Shown one piece after another: positions 26,789 to 35,995 of a stretch of DNA of 64,000 nucleotides (positions within the stretch are counted from its first letter, which is position 1; every line of letters starts with the position of its first letter). The DNA comes from Mycolicibacterium aurum (GTDB lineage Bacteria; Actinomycetota; Actinomycetes; Mycobacteriales; Mycobacteriaceae). The notes under the pieces are model-generated. The model ran no database searches and had not been told where the DNA came from. It was given only the letters and a program-made list of their open reading frames with translations. The stretch covers positions 1,054,001 through 1,118,000 of the forward strand of contig LT549889.1 of assembly GCA_900078775.1 (NCBI GenBank), written 5' to 3'. The translations under genes were made by a program, and so were the position numbers.

Positions 26789-27641
26789 GGTCGAGGTCGT
26801 ACGACGCGGTTTGGCCGCACACGTCCTGGGCCGCACCATCACCGAGGCGCAGGTGCTGCATCCGCGTGCCGCGCGCCGGCACCTGGCCGGCTCCGAGGAT
26901 CTGGTCACCCGGCTGCGCGGCGACACCATCACCGGTACCGGGCGGCGCGGTAAGTACCTGTGGCTCACCCTGGGCAGCGGGGACGCGCTCGTCGTGCACC
27001 TGGGCATGAGCGGGCAGATGCTGCTGGGTCCGGTACCGAATCCGTCGCATCTGCGCATCGCCACCACCCTGGACAACGGTGTCACGATGAACTTCGTCGA
27101 CCAGCGCACCTTCGGCGGATGGATGCTGACCGATGTGGTGACCATCGACGGCACCGAGGTCCCCGAACCCGTCGCGCACATCGCCCGCGACCCCCTGGAC
27201 CCCGCATTCGATCGCGACGGCGTGGTGACGGTGTTGCGCCGCAAGCATTCCGAGATCAAACGCCAGCTGCTGGACCAGACCGTGGTGTCCGGGATCGGCA
27301 ACATCTACGCCGACGAGGCGCTGTGGCGGGCCAAGATCAACGGGGCCCGGATGGCCTCGGCACTGACCCGGCGCCAGCTCGCCGAGCTGCTCGACGCGGC
27401 CGCCGAGGTGATGACCGGTGCGCTGAAGCAGGGTGGGACGTCATTCGATTCGCTGTATGTGAACGTCAACGGCGAGTCGGGCTATTTCGAGCGGTCGCTG
27501 GAGGCCTACGGCCGCGTCGATCAGGCCTGCCGGCGCTGCGGCGCGGTGATGCAACGCGAGAAGTTCATGAACCGGTCGTCGTACTACTGCCCGAGATGTC
27601 AACCGCGCCCGCGGATCCGCCGGCCCGCTAGCGCTGGCTGA
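26772..27641 (+). CDS. fpg: Formamidopyrimidine-DNA glycosylase (MutM)
   Basis: This 289-residue base-excision repair enzyme removes 8-oxoguanine and formamidopyrimidines and nicks abasic sites. The catalytic N terminus PELPEVE (Pro2 after Met removal), the lesion-recognition region and the C-terminal zinc finger (CRRCGAVM...YYCPRCQ) are all present, so it is the active MutM type rather than a zinc-less paralogue. It overlaps rnc by 17 nt. Its 3' end overlaps the convergent Pro-rich gene by 14 nt. Matches Rv2924c. Confidence 0.94.
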   Translation: MPELPEVEVVRRGLAAHVLGRTITEAQVLHPRAARRHLAGSEDLVTRLRGDTITGTGRRGKYLWLTLGSGDALVVHLGMSGQMLLGPVPNPSHLRIATTLDNGVTMNFVDQRTFGGWMLTDVVTIDGTEVPEPVAHIARDPLDPAFDRDGVVTVLRRKHSEIKRQLLDQTVVSGIGNIYADEALWRAKINGARMASALTRRQLAELLDAAAEVMTGALKQGGTSFDSLYVNVNGESGYFERSLEAYGRVDQACRRCGAVMQREKFMNRSSYYCPRCQPRPRIRRPASAG

Positions 27642-28311
27642 ACTCCACCGCGGCGGACATGCAGACCTTCCACTCGCCGGACTCCTTGCGGAAGTAGGCG
27701 GTGTCGAACGGCCCGGCGTCACTCATCCGCGCCGAGGCGACGTCACCCTTGACGGTGATGTCGCTCGCGGTCACCGCGGTGGTCGGGATGCCAGGAGGCA
27801 TGTCGATGCCCTGCAGGATCTGGCTGAGTTCGCCCAGGGCACTGAACATTCCGGCCTCGGCGGCGCAGAAGTACTGGCCGAGCTCGGCGAAGTTGCCGGT
27901 GTTGCCGGCCTCGCCGAAGTCCTCGACCAGTTGCGCGATCTCGGCCTCGTCGGTGGACACCAGGAGCTCGTCGCCGGTACGGAACAGGAAGATCCCGCCG
28001 ACCACCAGCGCCGCGATGGCCAGCACGCCGGCGAGGCCACCGAGAATCCACCAGGTGGTGTTGTTCTTCTTCGGTGGTTGTGCGGGATAGGAGTACGGAT
28101 AGCCCGGGGGCACCGCGCCATAACCGTAGGGCGGCTGGGCGTACGGCTGTTGGGGGTGAGGCGGTTGGGGGTAGGACGGCTGGCCGTAGGGCTGGCCCGG
28201 CGCCACCTCGTAGGCCGGATACTCATAGGTCGGGGGCGGCTGTTGCTCGGGACCCTGCTCCGGACCCCAGGGGCCCTGCGGGCCCGGCTGTTGCGGGGGG
28301 TAATAGGTCAC
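27628..28311 (-). CDS. Pro/Tyr-rich single-span membrane protein with DUF4878-like exterior domain
   Basis: This 227-residue protein has a cytoplasmic Pro/Gln/Tyr/Gly-rich N terminus (about residues 1-83, many PYGQP-like units), one membrane span (about 87-110) and an exterior domain of about 115 residues (from [18 protein letters not shown] to its C terminus). The exterior domain resembles small lumazine-binding/DUF4878-type folds, with a Cys pair (YFCAAEAG and WKVCMS). Function is unknown. The architecture parallels the protein at 35996-37138. It is convergent with fpg and divergent from the OsmC gene. Confidence 0.75.
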   Translation of the reverse strand: MTYYPPQQPGPQGPWGPEQGPEQQPPPTYEYPAYEVAPGQPYGQPSYPQPPHPQQPYAQPPYGYGAVPPGYPYSYPAQPPKKNNTTWWILGGLAGVLAIAALVVGGIFLFRTGDELLVSTDEAEIAQLVEDFGEAGNTGNFAELGQYFCAAEAGMFSALGELSQILQGIDMPPGIPTTAVTASDITVKGDVASARMSDAGPFDTAYFRKESGEWKVCMSAAVEFSQR

Positions 28312-28410
28312 GGCAATGGCTCCTCAGCTGGTCTGGTTCAACACTAACCCGCGACGCAACCGGCGCCGGAGCAATGCCGGGCGTGGCGAAACCGGGACGG
28401 CGGGCCTCCG

Positions 28411-28416
28411 TAGACT
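28411..28416 (+). promoter_or_regulatory. -10 element of the OsmC-family gene
   Basis: TAGACT ends exactly 7 nt before ATG 28424, the layout of a leaderless transcript. Confidence 0.6.
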
Positions 28417-28423
28417 CGCCGGA

Positions 28424-28852
28424 ATGACAGAACTGTGGGTCGAGCGGACCGGCGTGCGCCGCTACACCGGGCGGAGCACGCGCGGCGCTGAAGTGTTGGT
28501 GGGATCCGAGGACGTCGAGGGCGTGTTCACCCCCGGCGAGCTGATGAAGATCGCGCTGGCGGCCTGCAGCGGGATGAGCAGCGATGCGCCGCTGCGCCGC
28601 CGTCTCGGCGACGACTACGCCACCACCATCCGGGTGAGCGGTCCGGCCGACCGTGAGCAGGAGCGCTACCCGCTGCTGGCCGAGACCCTGGAGATCGACC
28701 TGGCCGGCCTGTCCGAGGACGAGCGCAAACGGCTGCTGGTGGTCGTCGAACGCGCCGTCGACCAGGTCTGCACCGTGGGGCGCACCCTCAAGTCCGGAAC
28801 CGAGGTCACCTTCGAGGTGAAGGTCGATGAGCGCTCGCACGAAGAGAAGTAA
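28424..28852 (+). CDS. OsmC/Ohr-family protein (Rv2923c type)
   Basis: This 142-residue protein of the OsmC/Ohr superfamily is usually linked to thiol-dependent peroxide reduction. Only one clear candidate peroxidatic Cys (ALAACSGMSS) and a second Cys near the C terminus (VDQVCTVGRT) are seen, matching the family's two-Cys spacing. ATG 28424 follows a leaderless -10. It is followed after 6 nt by acylphosphatase and then smc, as in M. tuberculosis. Confidence 0.86.
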   Translation: MTELWVERTGVRRYTGRSTRGAEVLVGSEDVEGVFTPGELMKIALAACSGMSSDAPLRRRLGDDYATTIRVSGPADREQERYPLLAETLEIDLAGLSEDERKRLLVVVERAVDQVCTVGRTLKSGTEVTFEVKVDERSHEEK

Positions 28853-28858
28853 GCACAG

Positions 28859-29140
28859 ATGGCTGACGATCTGATCCGCCTGGTCGCCTGGGTGCACGGA
28901 GACGTGCAGGGCGTCGGTTTCCGCTGGTGGACTCGCTCGCGCGCGCTGGAACTCGGGTTGACCGGGTACGCGCAGAACAAGGCCGACGGGCGTGTCCACG
29001 TCGTCGCGCAGGGCCCGCGGCCGGACTGTGAGCGGCTGCTGGACCTGCTGAAATCCGGTCGGACGCCCGGAACGGTGGACTCGGTGATGTCGGATTGGGT
29101 GGCCCCCGGCGACCCGATCGACGGCTTCACCGAACGCTGA
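28859..29140 (+). CDS. acyP: Acylphosphatase
   Basis: This 93-residue acylphosphatase hydrolyses acyl phosphates such as acetyl phosphate. The signature with catalytic Arg is visible (VHGDVQGVGFRWW), and Asn in the second motif (LTGYAQNKADGRVHV) completes the active site. Matches Rv2922A in size and position, just upstream of smc. Confidence 0.94.
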   Translation: MADDLIRLVAWVHGDVQGVGFRWWTRSRALELGLTGYAQNKADGRVHVVAQGPRPDCERLLDLLKSGRTPGTVDSVMSDWVAPGDPIDGFTER

Positions 29141-29152
29141 CCGCGGCGACGG

Positions 29153-29158
29153 TAGGGT
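29153..29158 (+). promoter_or_regulatory. -10 element of smc
   Basis: TAGGGT ends 8 nt before ATG 29167, giving a leaderless or one-base-leader transcript. No Shine-Dalgarno sequence is present. Confidence 0.5.
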
Positions 29159-29166
29159 AACTCGGC

Positions 29167-32100
29167 ATGCATCTCAAGAGTCTGACGCTGAAGGGCTTCA
29201 AGTCCTTCGCTGCGCCGACGACTCTGCGCTTCGAACCCGGCATCACCTGCGTCGTCGGGCCCAACGGCTCCGGTAAGTCCAACGTCGTCGACGCCCTGAC
29301 CTGGGTGATGGGCGAGCAGGGCGCCAAGACCCTGCGCGGCGGCAAGATGGAGGACGTCATCTTCGCCGGCACCTCCTCGCGGGCACCGCTGGGGCGCGCC
29401 GAGGTGACGCTGACCATCGACAATTCCGACAACGCGCTGCCCATCGAATACTCCGAGGTGTCGATCACCCGCCGGATGTTCCGCGACGGGGCCGGTGAGT
29501 ACGAGATCAACGGCAGCAGCTGCCGGCTGATGGATGTGCAGGAGCTGCTGAGCGACTCCGGCATCGGCCGCGAGATGCACGTCATCGTCGGGCAGGGCAA
29601 GCTCTCCGAGATCCTGGAGTCCCGCCCCGAGGACCGCCGCGCCTACATCGAGGAAGCCGCCGGGGTGCTCAAGCACCGCAAGCGGCGCGAGAAGGCGGTC
29701 CGCAAGCTCGACTCGATGCAGGCCAATCTGGCCCGGTTGACCGACCTGACCACCGAGCTGCGCCGCCAGCTCAAGCCGCTGGGCCGGCAGGCCGAGATGG
29801 CGCGCCGGGCCCAGACCATCCAGGCCGACCTGCGCGATGCCCGGCTGCGGCTGGCCGCCGATGACCTGCTGGCCCGCCAGACCGAGTTCAACAGCACCAA
29901 TCAGACCGAGGCGATGCTGCGCCGCGAGTACGACGAGGTGACCACCCGGCTGGAGCTGGCCTCCGCCGAGCTGGCCGAGCACGAGTCCGCGGTCGCTGAG
30001 CTGACCGAACGGGCCGAGGCCGCCCAGCAGTCCTGGTTCCGGCTGTCGGCGTTGGCCGAGCGGGTCAGTGCGACGGTGCGCATCGCCACCGACCGCACCC
30101 AGCTGCTCGACGCCGAACCCGAGGTGGATTCCGGCCGCGACCCCGACGCCCTGGAGGCCGAGGCCGACGAGGTCGCCGCGCGGGAGCAGGAGCTGCTCGC
30201 CGAGTTGGAGGCGTCCCGGGAGACCCTGGAGTACGCCCGCGCCGAACTGGCCGAACGTGAACGCCTCGCCGCCGACGCCGAACGTGCGCACCGCGAGGCC
30301 GCCCGCGCCGAAGCCGACCGGCGTGAGGGCCTGGCCCGGCTGTCCGGTCAGGTCGACACCATGCGCACCCGGGTGGAATCCACCGACGAGGAAGTGGCGC
30401 GGCTGTCGGTGCGTATCGAGGAGGCCGCGGCACGTGTTCAGCACGCGCAGGCCGAATTCGAGATGGTGCAGGAGCGTGTCGGTGAACTCGACGAGGGCGA
30501 GGTCGGCCTCGACGATCAGCACGACCGGTCGGTGGCCGCGCTGCGCGTCGCCGACGAACGGGTCTCCGAACTGCAGGCCGCCGAACGGGCCGCCGAGAAG
30601 CAGGCGGTGTCGTTGCAGGCGCGCATCGATGCGCTGTCGGTGGGGCTGGCGCGCAAGGACGGCGCCGCCTGGCTGATCGACAACCACGGTGAGACAGGGC
30701 TTTTCGGTTCGGTCGCCAAACTCATCCGGGTCCGTCCGGGCTATGAGGTGGCGGTCGCGACGGTGCTCGGCCCGGCCGCCGACGCGCTGGCCGCCGAGGA
30801 CGTCGGCGCCGCCCGCGCCGCGGTCGCCGCGCTGAAGGAGGCCGACGGTGGACGCGCGGCGCTGCTGTTGGGCGACTGGCCGGTGCACGCGGCGCACAAC
30901 GGCGAGGCGCTGCCGGCCGGCGGGCAGTGGGCCGTCGACCTGGTCGAGGCGCCGGACCGGCTGCGCGGCGCGATCTCCGCGCTGCTGTCCGGGGTGGCGG
31001 TGGTGTCGGATCTGTCCGCGGCACTGGACCTGGTGGCCGAGAAACCGCATCTGCGGGTGGCCACCCTCGAGGGTGACCTGGTCGGGGCGGGTTGGATCAG
31101 TGGCGGTTCGGACCGCAAAGTGTCCACCTTGGAGATCACGTCCGAAATCGACAAGGCCCGAACCGAACTCGAGCATGTGGAGCGCCAGGCCGGGGAGTTG
31201 ACCGCGGCGCTGGCCGGTGCGAAGGCCGAGCAGGCGGCCCGCCAGGATGCGGCCGAGCAGGCGCTGGCCGCACTGAACGAGTCCGATGCGGCGATCTCGT
31301 CGATCTACGAGCAGCTGGGCCGGCTGGGGCAGGAAGCGCGCAATGCCGACGCCGAATACCAGCGGCTGATCAAGCAGCGCGGCGAGCTGGAGGCCGGCCG
31401 CAACGCCACCGTCGAGGAACTCACCGAACTGGAGTCGCGGCTGCACAATGCGCAGCAGACGCCGATGTTCGAGGTCGACGACACCGACGACCGCCAGGAG
31501 TTCACCCTGGCCGCCGAGACCGCACGGGCCACCGAGGTGGAGGCCCGGCTGGCGGTGCGTACCGCCGAGGAACGCGCGAATGCCGTTCGGGGACGCGCAG
31601 AGTCGTTGCGTCGGTCGGCCGCCGCCGAACGTGAGGCACGGGTGCGGGCGGCCCGGGCGCGCGAGGCCCGTGAGAATGCGGCCACCGTGGCGGCCGCCGT
31701 CGTGGACGCCGGCAAGCTGGTCGCCGCCAAGTTGGCCGCCGCGGTCGCCTCGGCCGCCTACACCCGCGACCGGCTGGCCGTGGAACGCACCCAGCGCGCC
31801 GAGTCGTTGAACCGGGCCCGCGCCGAGGTCAACGACCTGGGATCGCGGATCACCGCGCTGACCGACTCACTGCACCGCGACGAGGTTGCGAAAGCCCAAG
31901 CGGCACTGCGCATCGAGCAGCTGGAGCAACAGGCCCTGGAGCAGTTCGGGTTGGCAGCCGGGGATCTGATCGCCGAGTACGGCCCTCATATTCCGCTGCC
32001 GCCGACCGAGCTGGAGATCGCCGAATACGAGCAGGCGCGTGAGCGCGGCGAGCAGGTGGTCGCGCCCGCGCCGATGCCGTATGACCGGGACACTCAGGAG

Positions 32101-32754
32101 CGGCGGGCCAAGAAGGCCGAACGGGAACTCAAGGAACTCGGCCGGGTCAACCCGCTGGCGCTGGAGGAGTTCGCGGCGCTGGAGGAGCGCTACAACTTCC
32201 TGTCCACCCAGCTGGAGGATGTGAAGGCGGCGCGGAAGGACCTGATGGACGTCATCGAGGACGTCGACGCGCGCATCCTGACCGTCTTCGCCGAGGCCTA
32301 CGCCGATGTGGAGCGCGAGTTCACCCAGGTGTTCTCCTCGCTGTTCCCCGGCGGTGAGGGTCGGCTGCTGCTGACCAATCCCGACGACATGCTCACGACG
32401 GGTATCGAGGTGGAGGCGCGTCCGCCGGGCAAGAAGGTCAAGCGGCTGTCGCTACTGTCCGGTGGGGAGAAATCACTGACCGCGGTCGCGATGCTGGTGG
32501 CGATCTTCCGGGCGCGGCCTTCGCCGTTCTACATCATGGACGAGGTCGAGGCCGCGCTGGACGATGTGAACCTGCGCCGCCTGCTGGGGCTGTTCGAGCA
32601 GCTGCGGGAGAAGTCGCAGTTGATCGTCATCACGCACCAGAAGCCGACGATGGAGATCGCCGATGCGCTGTACGGCGTCACTATGCAGGGCGACGGCATC
32701 ACCCAGGTGATCTCCCAGCGGATGCGGGGACAGGATCTAGCCACCACCGGCTGA
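29167..32754 (+). CDS. smc: Chromosome partition/condensation protein SMC
   Basis: This 1195-residue ATPase of the SMC-ScpAB complex folds and segregates the chromosome. The N-terminal head has Walker A ([10 protein letters not shown], about residues 31-40). Two coiled-coil arms (about 165-500 and 675-1010) flank the hinge (about 505-670, including [21 protein letters not shown]). The C-terminal head has the ABC signature LLSGGEKSL (about 1096) and Walker B with [12 protein letters not shown]. It matches Rv2922c. In M. tuberculosis ftsY follows directly; here about 7 kb of accessory genes intervene. Confidence 0.96.
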   Translation: MHLKSLTLKGFKSFAAPTTLRFEPGITCVVGPNGSGKSNVVDALTWVMGEQGAKTLRGGKMEDVIFAGTSSRAPLGRAEVTLTIDNSDNALPIEYSEVSITRRMFRDGAGEYEINGSSCRLMDVQELLSDSGIGREMHVIVGQGKLSEILESRPEDRRAYIEEAAGVLKHRKRREKAVRKLDSMQANLARLTDLTTELRRQLKPLGRQAEMARRAQTIQADLRDARLRLAADDLLARQTEFNSTNQTEAMLRREYDEVTTRLELASAELAEHESAVAELTERAEAAQQSWFRLSALAERVSATVRIATDRTQLLDAEPEVDSGRDPDALEAEADEVAAREQELLAELEASRETLEYARAELAERERLAADAERAHREAARAEADRREGLARLSGQVDTMRTRVESTDEEVARLSVRIEEAAARVQHAQAEFEMVQERVGELDEGEVGLDDQHDRSVAALRVADERVSELQAAERAAEKQAVSLQARIDALSVGLARKDGAAWLIDNHGETGLFGSVAKLIRVRPGYEVAVATVLGPAADALAAEDVGAARAAVAALKEADGGRAALLLGDWPVHAAHNGEALPAGGQWAVDLVEAPDRLRGAISALLSGVAVVSDLSAALDLVAEKPHLRVATLEGDLVGAGWISGGSDRKVSTLEITSEIDKARTELEHVERQAGELTAALAGAKAEQAARQDAAEQALAALNESDAAISSIYEQLGRLGQEARNADAEYQRLIKQRGELEAGRNATVEELTELESRLHNAQQTPMFEVDDTDDRQEFTLAAETARATEVEARLAVRTAEERANAVRGRAESLRRSAAAEREARVRAARAREARENAATVAAAVVDAGKLVAAKLAAAVASAAYTRDRLAVERTQRAESLNRARAEVNDLGSRITALTDSLHRDEVAKAQAALRIEQLEQQALEQFGLAAGDLIAEYGPHIPLPPTELEIAEYEQARERGEQVVAPAPMPYDRDTQERRAKKAERELKELGRVNPLALEEFAALEERYNFLSTQLEDVKAARKDLMDVIEDVDARILTVFAEAYADVEREFTQVFSSLFPGGEGRLLLTNPDDMLTTGIEVEARPPGKKVKRLSLLSGGEKSLTAVAMLVAIFRARPSPFYIMDEVEAALDDVNLRRLLGLFEQLREKSQLIVITHQKPTMEIADALYGVTMQGDGITQVISQRMRGQDLATTG

Positions 32755-32824
32755 TTTGGTGCGGTCCGCGGGTGCCGCGCTCCGGTAGGGTTTCTGCCGG
32801 GGAGTGTGTTGCGGGAGGGGCCTC

Positions 32825-33565
32825 ATGACGCTGGAACCGTTGAAGGTGGACGCCGAACTACTCGGGGCGGCGGGGGACCGGCTGTTGACCGCGGCCCAGG
32901 GGCTGCCGGATGCGCCGGAGCCGTTCACCGTTCCCGCCGGGTCCGACGCGTTGTCGCAGGCGCTGTCGACGGAGATCCCGAAGGCCGAAACCCCGATCAT
33001 CGAGGGTCTGCCGCCGATGAAGCAGAACGCGATTTCCACGGCGGAGTCCGTGATCGAGGCGGCGCGGCGGTATGCCAGCACCGATTCACAGCTGAAGAGC
33101 AGGATCGACGAGGCCGTGCGTCTGCCGGGCTCGGGTTCGGGGGGCGGGTCCACCGGTGGTGCTCCTGCTTCGGGTGCTGCTGTCACTGGTGCTCCGGTTG
33201 GCGCGGCTTCGGCGGTGCCGGCGAGCGCCGCCGGTGGGCAGTTGGGTTCGATGATGGGTATGCCGATGCAGATGGCGCAGCAGGCCGCCCAGATCCCCTC
33301 GCAGGCCGCGGGCATGGCCGGGGCGCTGCCGCAGAGCGCGATGCAGGGTGTGCAGCAGGTCGGCGAGCAGGTTACCCAGACGGTCTCGCAGTTCGGTGAA
33401 AAGAACGGCCAGGAAACGGAATCCGAGCCGGTTGAGCGCGGTGGGCGGCACCGGGCCGAGGAGTCCGAGGAGTCCGAGGGTGCGGCGTCGGGCGAGATGG
33501 TGGCCGAACGTGCACCGACTGTCCCGGCCCGGGCGGCTCAGACCGATTCCGGGTTCAATCTTTGA
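32825..33565 (+). CDS. EspJ-like ESX-1 secretion-associated protein
   Basis: This 246-residue protein resembles EspJ (Rv3878) of the ESX-1 locus. It has an N-terminal helical region of the EspC/WXG100 type (opening LEPLKVDAELLGAAGDRL), a YxxxD secretion motif (YASTD, residues 83-87), a Gly/Ser/Ala linker, a Met/Gln-rich stretch and a hydrophilic Glu-rich C terminus. ATG 32825 has GGGAGGGG upstream. As in M. tuberculosis it is convergent with an espK homologue, but no ESX secretion machinery is nearby, so export would need an ESX system elsewhere. The homology is read from memory of Rv3878. Confidence 0.75.
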   Translation: MTLEPLKVDAELLGAAGDRLLTAAQGLPDAPEPFTVPAGSDALSQALSTEIPKAETPIIEGLPPMKQNAISTAESVIEAARRYASTDSQLKSRIDEAVRLPGSGSGGGSTGGAPASGAAVTGAPVGAASAVPASAAGGQLGSMMGMPMQMAQQAAQIPSQAAGMAGALPQSAMQGVQQVGEQVTQTVSQFGEKNGQETESEPVERGGRHRAEESEESEGAASGEMVAERAPTVPARAAQTDSGFNL

Positions 33566-33618
33566 GTTCTGCCCACCGGGACGGCAGTTTCCGGGGCGAT
33601 ATGGCCCTGCTGAATGCA

Positions 33619-33663
33619 GTACTACCCGCAGTACTAGCCCATTTTTGGTACTACCCGTAGTAC
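33619..33663. repeat. Paired 16-bp GTACTAC dyads between convergent genes
   Basis: GTACTACCCGCAGTAC (33619-33634) and GTACTACCCGTAGTAC (33648-33663) are near-identical dyads, the second a perfect 7-2-7 inverted repeat. Their starts are 29 bp apart. They lie between the convergent espJ-like and espK-like genes. A related pair with the same spacing lies at 50813-50857. Confidence 0.8.
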
Positions 33664-33679
33664 TAAATGATCGGCGGTG

Positions 33680-35989
33680 TCAGCTCACCATTGCCGACAG
33701 TGCGTCGGAGGTGAGCACGCTGATGTGTTGCCAATAAATCCATTCCGCGATCGCAGCGCGTTGCAGGTCGGGGTCCTGCGCGTTGTGCGCGCGGTGCAGT
33801 GCCACTTCCTGCAGATGGTCGGCATAGGCGACCATCGCTTTCAGGTGGGCGCCCGCGCGGTCGGGGTTGGCGCTCAGCAGCGGCTTACAGACCTCGAGCA
33901 GCAGGTTGATCCTGTTGTTGGCCGGAGGGGTGTTATCCGCGGGCGCCGGGGGAAGAAGTTCGGTGAGACCGGCGGCCGGGACGGCGGCAAGTTTGGTGGC
34001 GACCTCGGGGGCGATGACCTCGAGTCTGTTGCGGCCCTGCATCGTTCCGCTGTCAGGCAGGTCCTCGGGGGTGAGCACGTCGCACGCGGCACCGAGATCG
34101 AAACCGCGCAGGTTCTCTTCGGTACCGCAAACCGCTTGCACGGTGGCGTCGTGGTGACGGGCCCATTCCTGTACGGCGAGTAGGGGGTAGGTGGCCCAGG
34201 TGCCGCGGGTTTGGGCGGGGATGGACTCGTCGGCGGTGACCATGTGGACCTGTTCGGGCAGGTGCACATGCTCGGGGATGTAGGCCAGTCCGTAGTTGTT
34301 GGCGGCCAGGATACGGCCGTCGTTGGTGACGGCGGTGATCCAGACCAGGCTGGGGTCGGTGATGCCCACGTTGAGGGCGGCGCCGATGTGGCGGGCGAGG
34401 GATCGGGGGTTGGTGCCCTTCCGGCGGATGGCCCCGGCGGTGGAGGCGGCGGCGATGGCGTCCCGTTCGGCGCGTGCGGCCGAGATCGGTACCGGCGCAG
34501 CGGCACCGGCGGCGGAGCCCTGGTTGGTCGAGGCAGGGGAGACGCCGGGGCCGACGGGGCCGCCGGCCGAAGGCACCGGTGCGGCGGGTGCCGGGGTGGA
34601 CGGGTTGCCCAGTGGCATCGGCGGGGCGGCGGTAGGTGGCGGCGCCGGTGCCGGGGCCGGTGGTGGCGCGCTCGCCGCGGGAGCGCTGTGGCCGGTGGCC
34701 GCAGCCGGCGTGGTCGGAGCGGCCGTGTCGGGCTGTTGGTACACCGGCGCGACGGGTTGGGGCGGAGGTGCGGCTGGGCCGAGTGGGGCTTGCGTCAGCG
34801 ATCCGGTGTTGCTGCTCGCCGCCTTGGTGGCGTCGGTGAAACCCTTTTGGAAGTCCTGTTGCGGAGTGCTGACCGGTGCCGCGCCGGATCCGTTGCCAGG
34901 ACCCATTGTGGCGGTGGGGGTTTGGGGACCGCCTCCGCCGCTCGTTGCGCCGGTGGGGGTTTGAGGGGTGCTGAGGGTGGGGCCGCCGCTGTGGGTGCCT
35001 TTGCTGCCGGATACCACGGTCGTGGACGGCGAACCTGGGGCCGTCGGCGCGCTCGGCATTTTTCCGGGGGTTCCCGAGATCGGTGACAAAGGAGCATTAG
35101 GTGGCTGACTCGGTTGCAACGCAACAGTGTTTGGCCGGCCCGCTGGTTGACTTGGAATCGGACTTGGTGATGTCGGTTGGGGCTCAGGTGCCATCGGTAT
35201 TTGCGGAACTGTGTCCTGTTTGCCGACGGGTACAGACCGTACTGTCTCATCCTTAGGTGGCGCGCTCGGTGCCTCCGTTGTGGTGGTTTCTTGCTTACCC
35301 GTCGGTTGGGTCACAGTTTGGCGAGGAGAATCTGGCTGCATCAAGTTGTTCGTGCTGTTCGGTGCCGTCTGCGGACTGACTTCTGGTGTCTGGCTTCGAG
35401 AGTTCTGCCGCGCACCGGGTGGGGCAGTCGGTCTGTCGGCGCTTGGGGGCCGGGTTATTCCATCAAGAGCTCTTGCGAGTTGCTCCGGAGTAGGGTTCCA
35501 ATTCCTAAACTCAACAGCAGTGCTGGCAGCTTTGACGTCAGCCACGTTCGCTTGATGGGCATCGGCAACAAGCTTCTCGATCTCAATGGCCCTTTCGTCG
35601 GGATCCGGGATCGTGGATTGGAGCGCGGCAATCTCCGAGTGATACGCGACCACACGGTTAAAAATGTTGACTTTTGTAGTAAGCACTGAACTAAACGCGA
35701 AATTTAGCCACGTAATTGCCCTCAGGAGGTGGTCCTGCTGGCTGGACATGAACGTCGCTGCCGCCGTGACTGCGTTTGAACCAGCCTTAGCGCCTACGCC
35801 GGACCAGATGGATCCTGAAGATATTTCAGCTTTCTCGCGAAGCCACGATTCGTGCTGCTGGGTCAGGTTTTGCAGCGCGAGGGCGAGGTCCGTGGCGCGG
35901 TCAAGTAAGTTGTGCTCATCGGCGTTCGGCCAACCGCCGGGCTCGAGCATTGCGTCGGCATATGCGCCCGCTGGCCTTCCGACGCTCAT
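33680..35989 (-). CDS. EspK-like ESX-1 secretion-associated protein
   Basis: This 769-residue protein matches the layout of EspK (Rv3879c). The N-terminal helical domain begins MSVGRPAGAYADAMLEPGGW, like EspK's MS.TRP.GSYA..MLDPGGW. A long Pro/Ser/Thr/Ala-rich middle follows (about 200-490), then a conserved C-terminal domain (VPISAARAERDA, WITAVTNDGRILAANNYGLAYIP, and EVALHRAHNAQDPDLQRAAIAEWIYWQ at the end). EspK acts with EspB in ESX-1-dependent secretion. The gene is convergent with an espJ homologue and is preceded by a membrane protein gene 6 nt upstream. The 5' part is less GC-rich by eye than its neighbours, which fits acquisition by transfer. Confidence 0.85.
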   Translation of the reverse strand: MSVGRPAGAYADAMLEPGGWPNADEHNLLDRATDLALALQNLTQQHESWLREKAEISSGSIWSGVGAKAGSNAVTAAATFMSSQQDHLLRAITWLNFAFSSVLTTKVNIFNRVVAYHSEIAALQSTIPDPDERAIEIEKLVADAHQANVADVKAASTAVEFRNWNPTPEQLARALDGITRPPSADRPTAPPGARQNSRSQTPEVSPQTAPNSTNNLMQPDSPRQTVTQPTGKQETTTTEAPSAPPKDETVRSVPVGKQDTVPQIPMAPEPQPTSPSPIPSQPAGRPNTVALQPSQPPNAPLSPISGTPGKMPSAPTAPGSPSTTVVSGSKGTHSGGPTLSTPQTPTGATSGGGGPQTPTATMGPGNGSGAAPVSTPQQDFQKGFTDATKAASSNTGSLTQAPLGPAAPPPQPVAPVYQQPDTAAPTTPAAATGHSAPAASAPPPAPAPAPPPTAAPPMPLGNPSTPAPAAPVPSAGGPVGPGVSPASTNQGSAAGAAAPVPISAARAERDAIAAASTAGAIRRKGTNPRSLARHIGAALNVGITDPSLVWITAVTNDGRILAANNYGLAYIPEHVHLPEQVHMVTADESIPAQTRGTWATYPLLAVQEWARHHDATVQAVCGTEENLRGFDLGAACDVLTPEDLPDSGTMQGRNRLEVIAPEVATKLAAVPAAGLTELLPPAPADNTPPANNRINLLLEVCKPLLSANPDRAGAHLKAMVAYADHLQEVALHRAHNAQDPDLQRAAIAEWIYWQHISVLTSDALSAMVS

Positions 35990-35995
35990 TTGAAA

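Noticed and set aside
28666..31446. 926-residue minus-strand open frame opposite osmC-acyP-smc
   Set aside because: It lies antisense to a well-conserved SMC gene. Long antisense frames are common in high-GC DNA with strong third-position bias.
33680..35989. Possible PPE protein
   Set aside because: There is no PPE start motif; the N terminus and C-terminal domain match EspK as I recall it.
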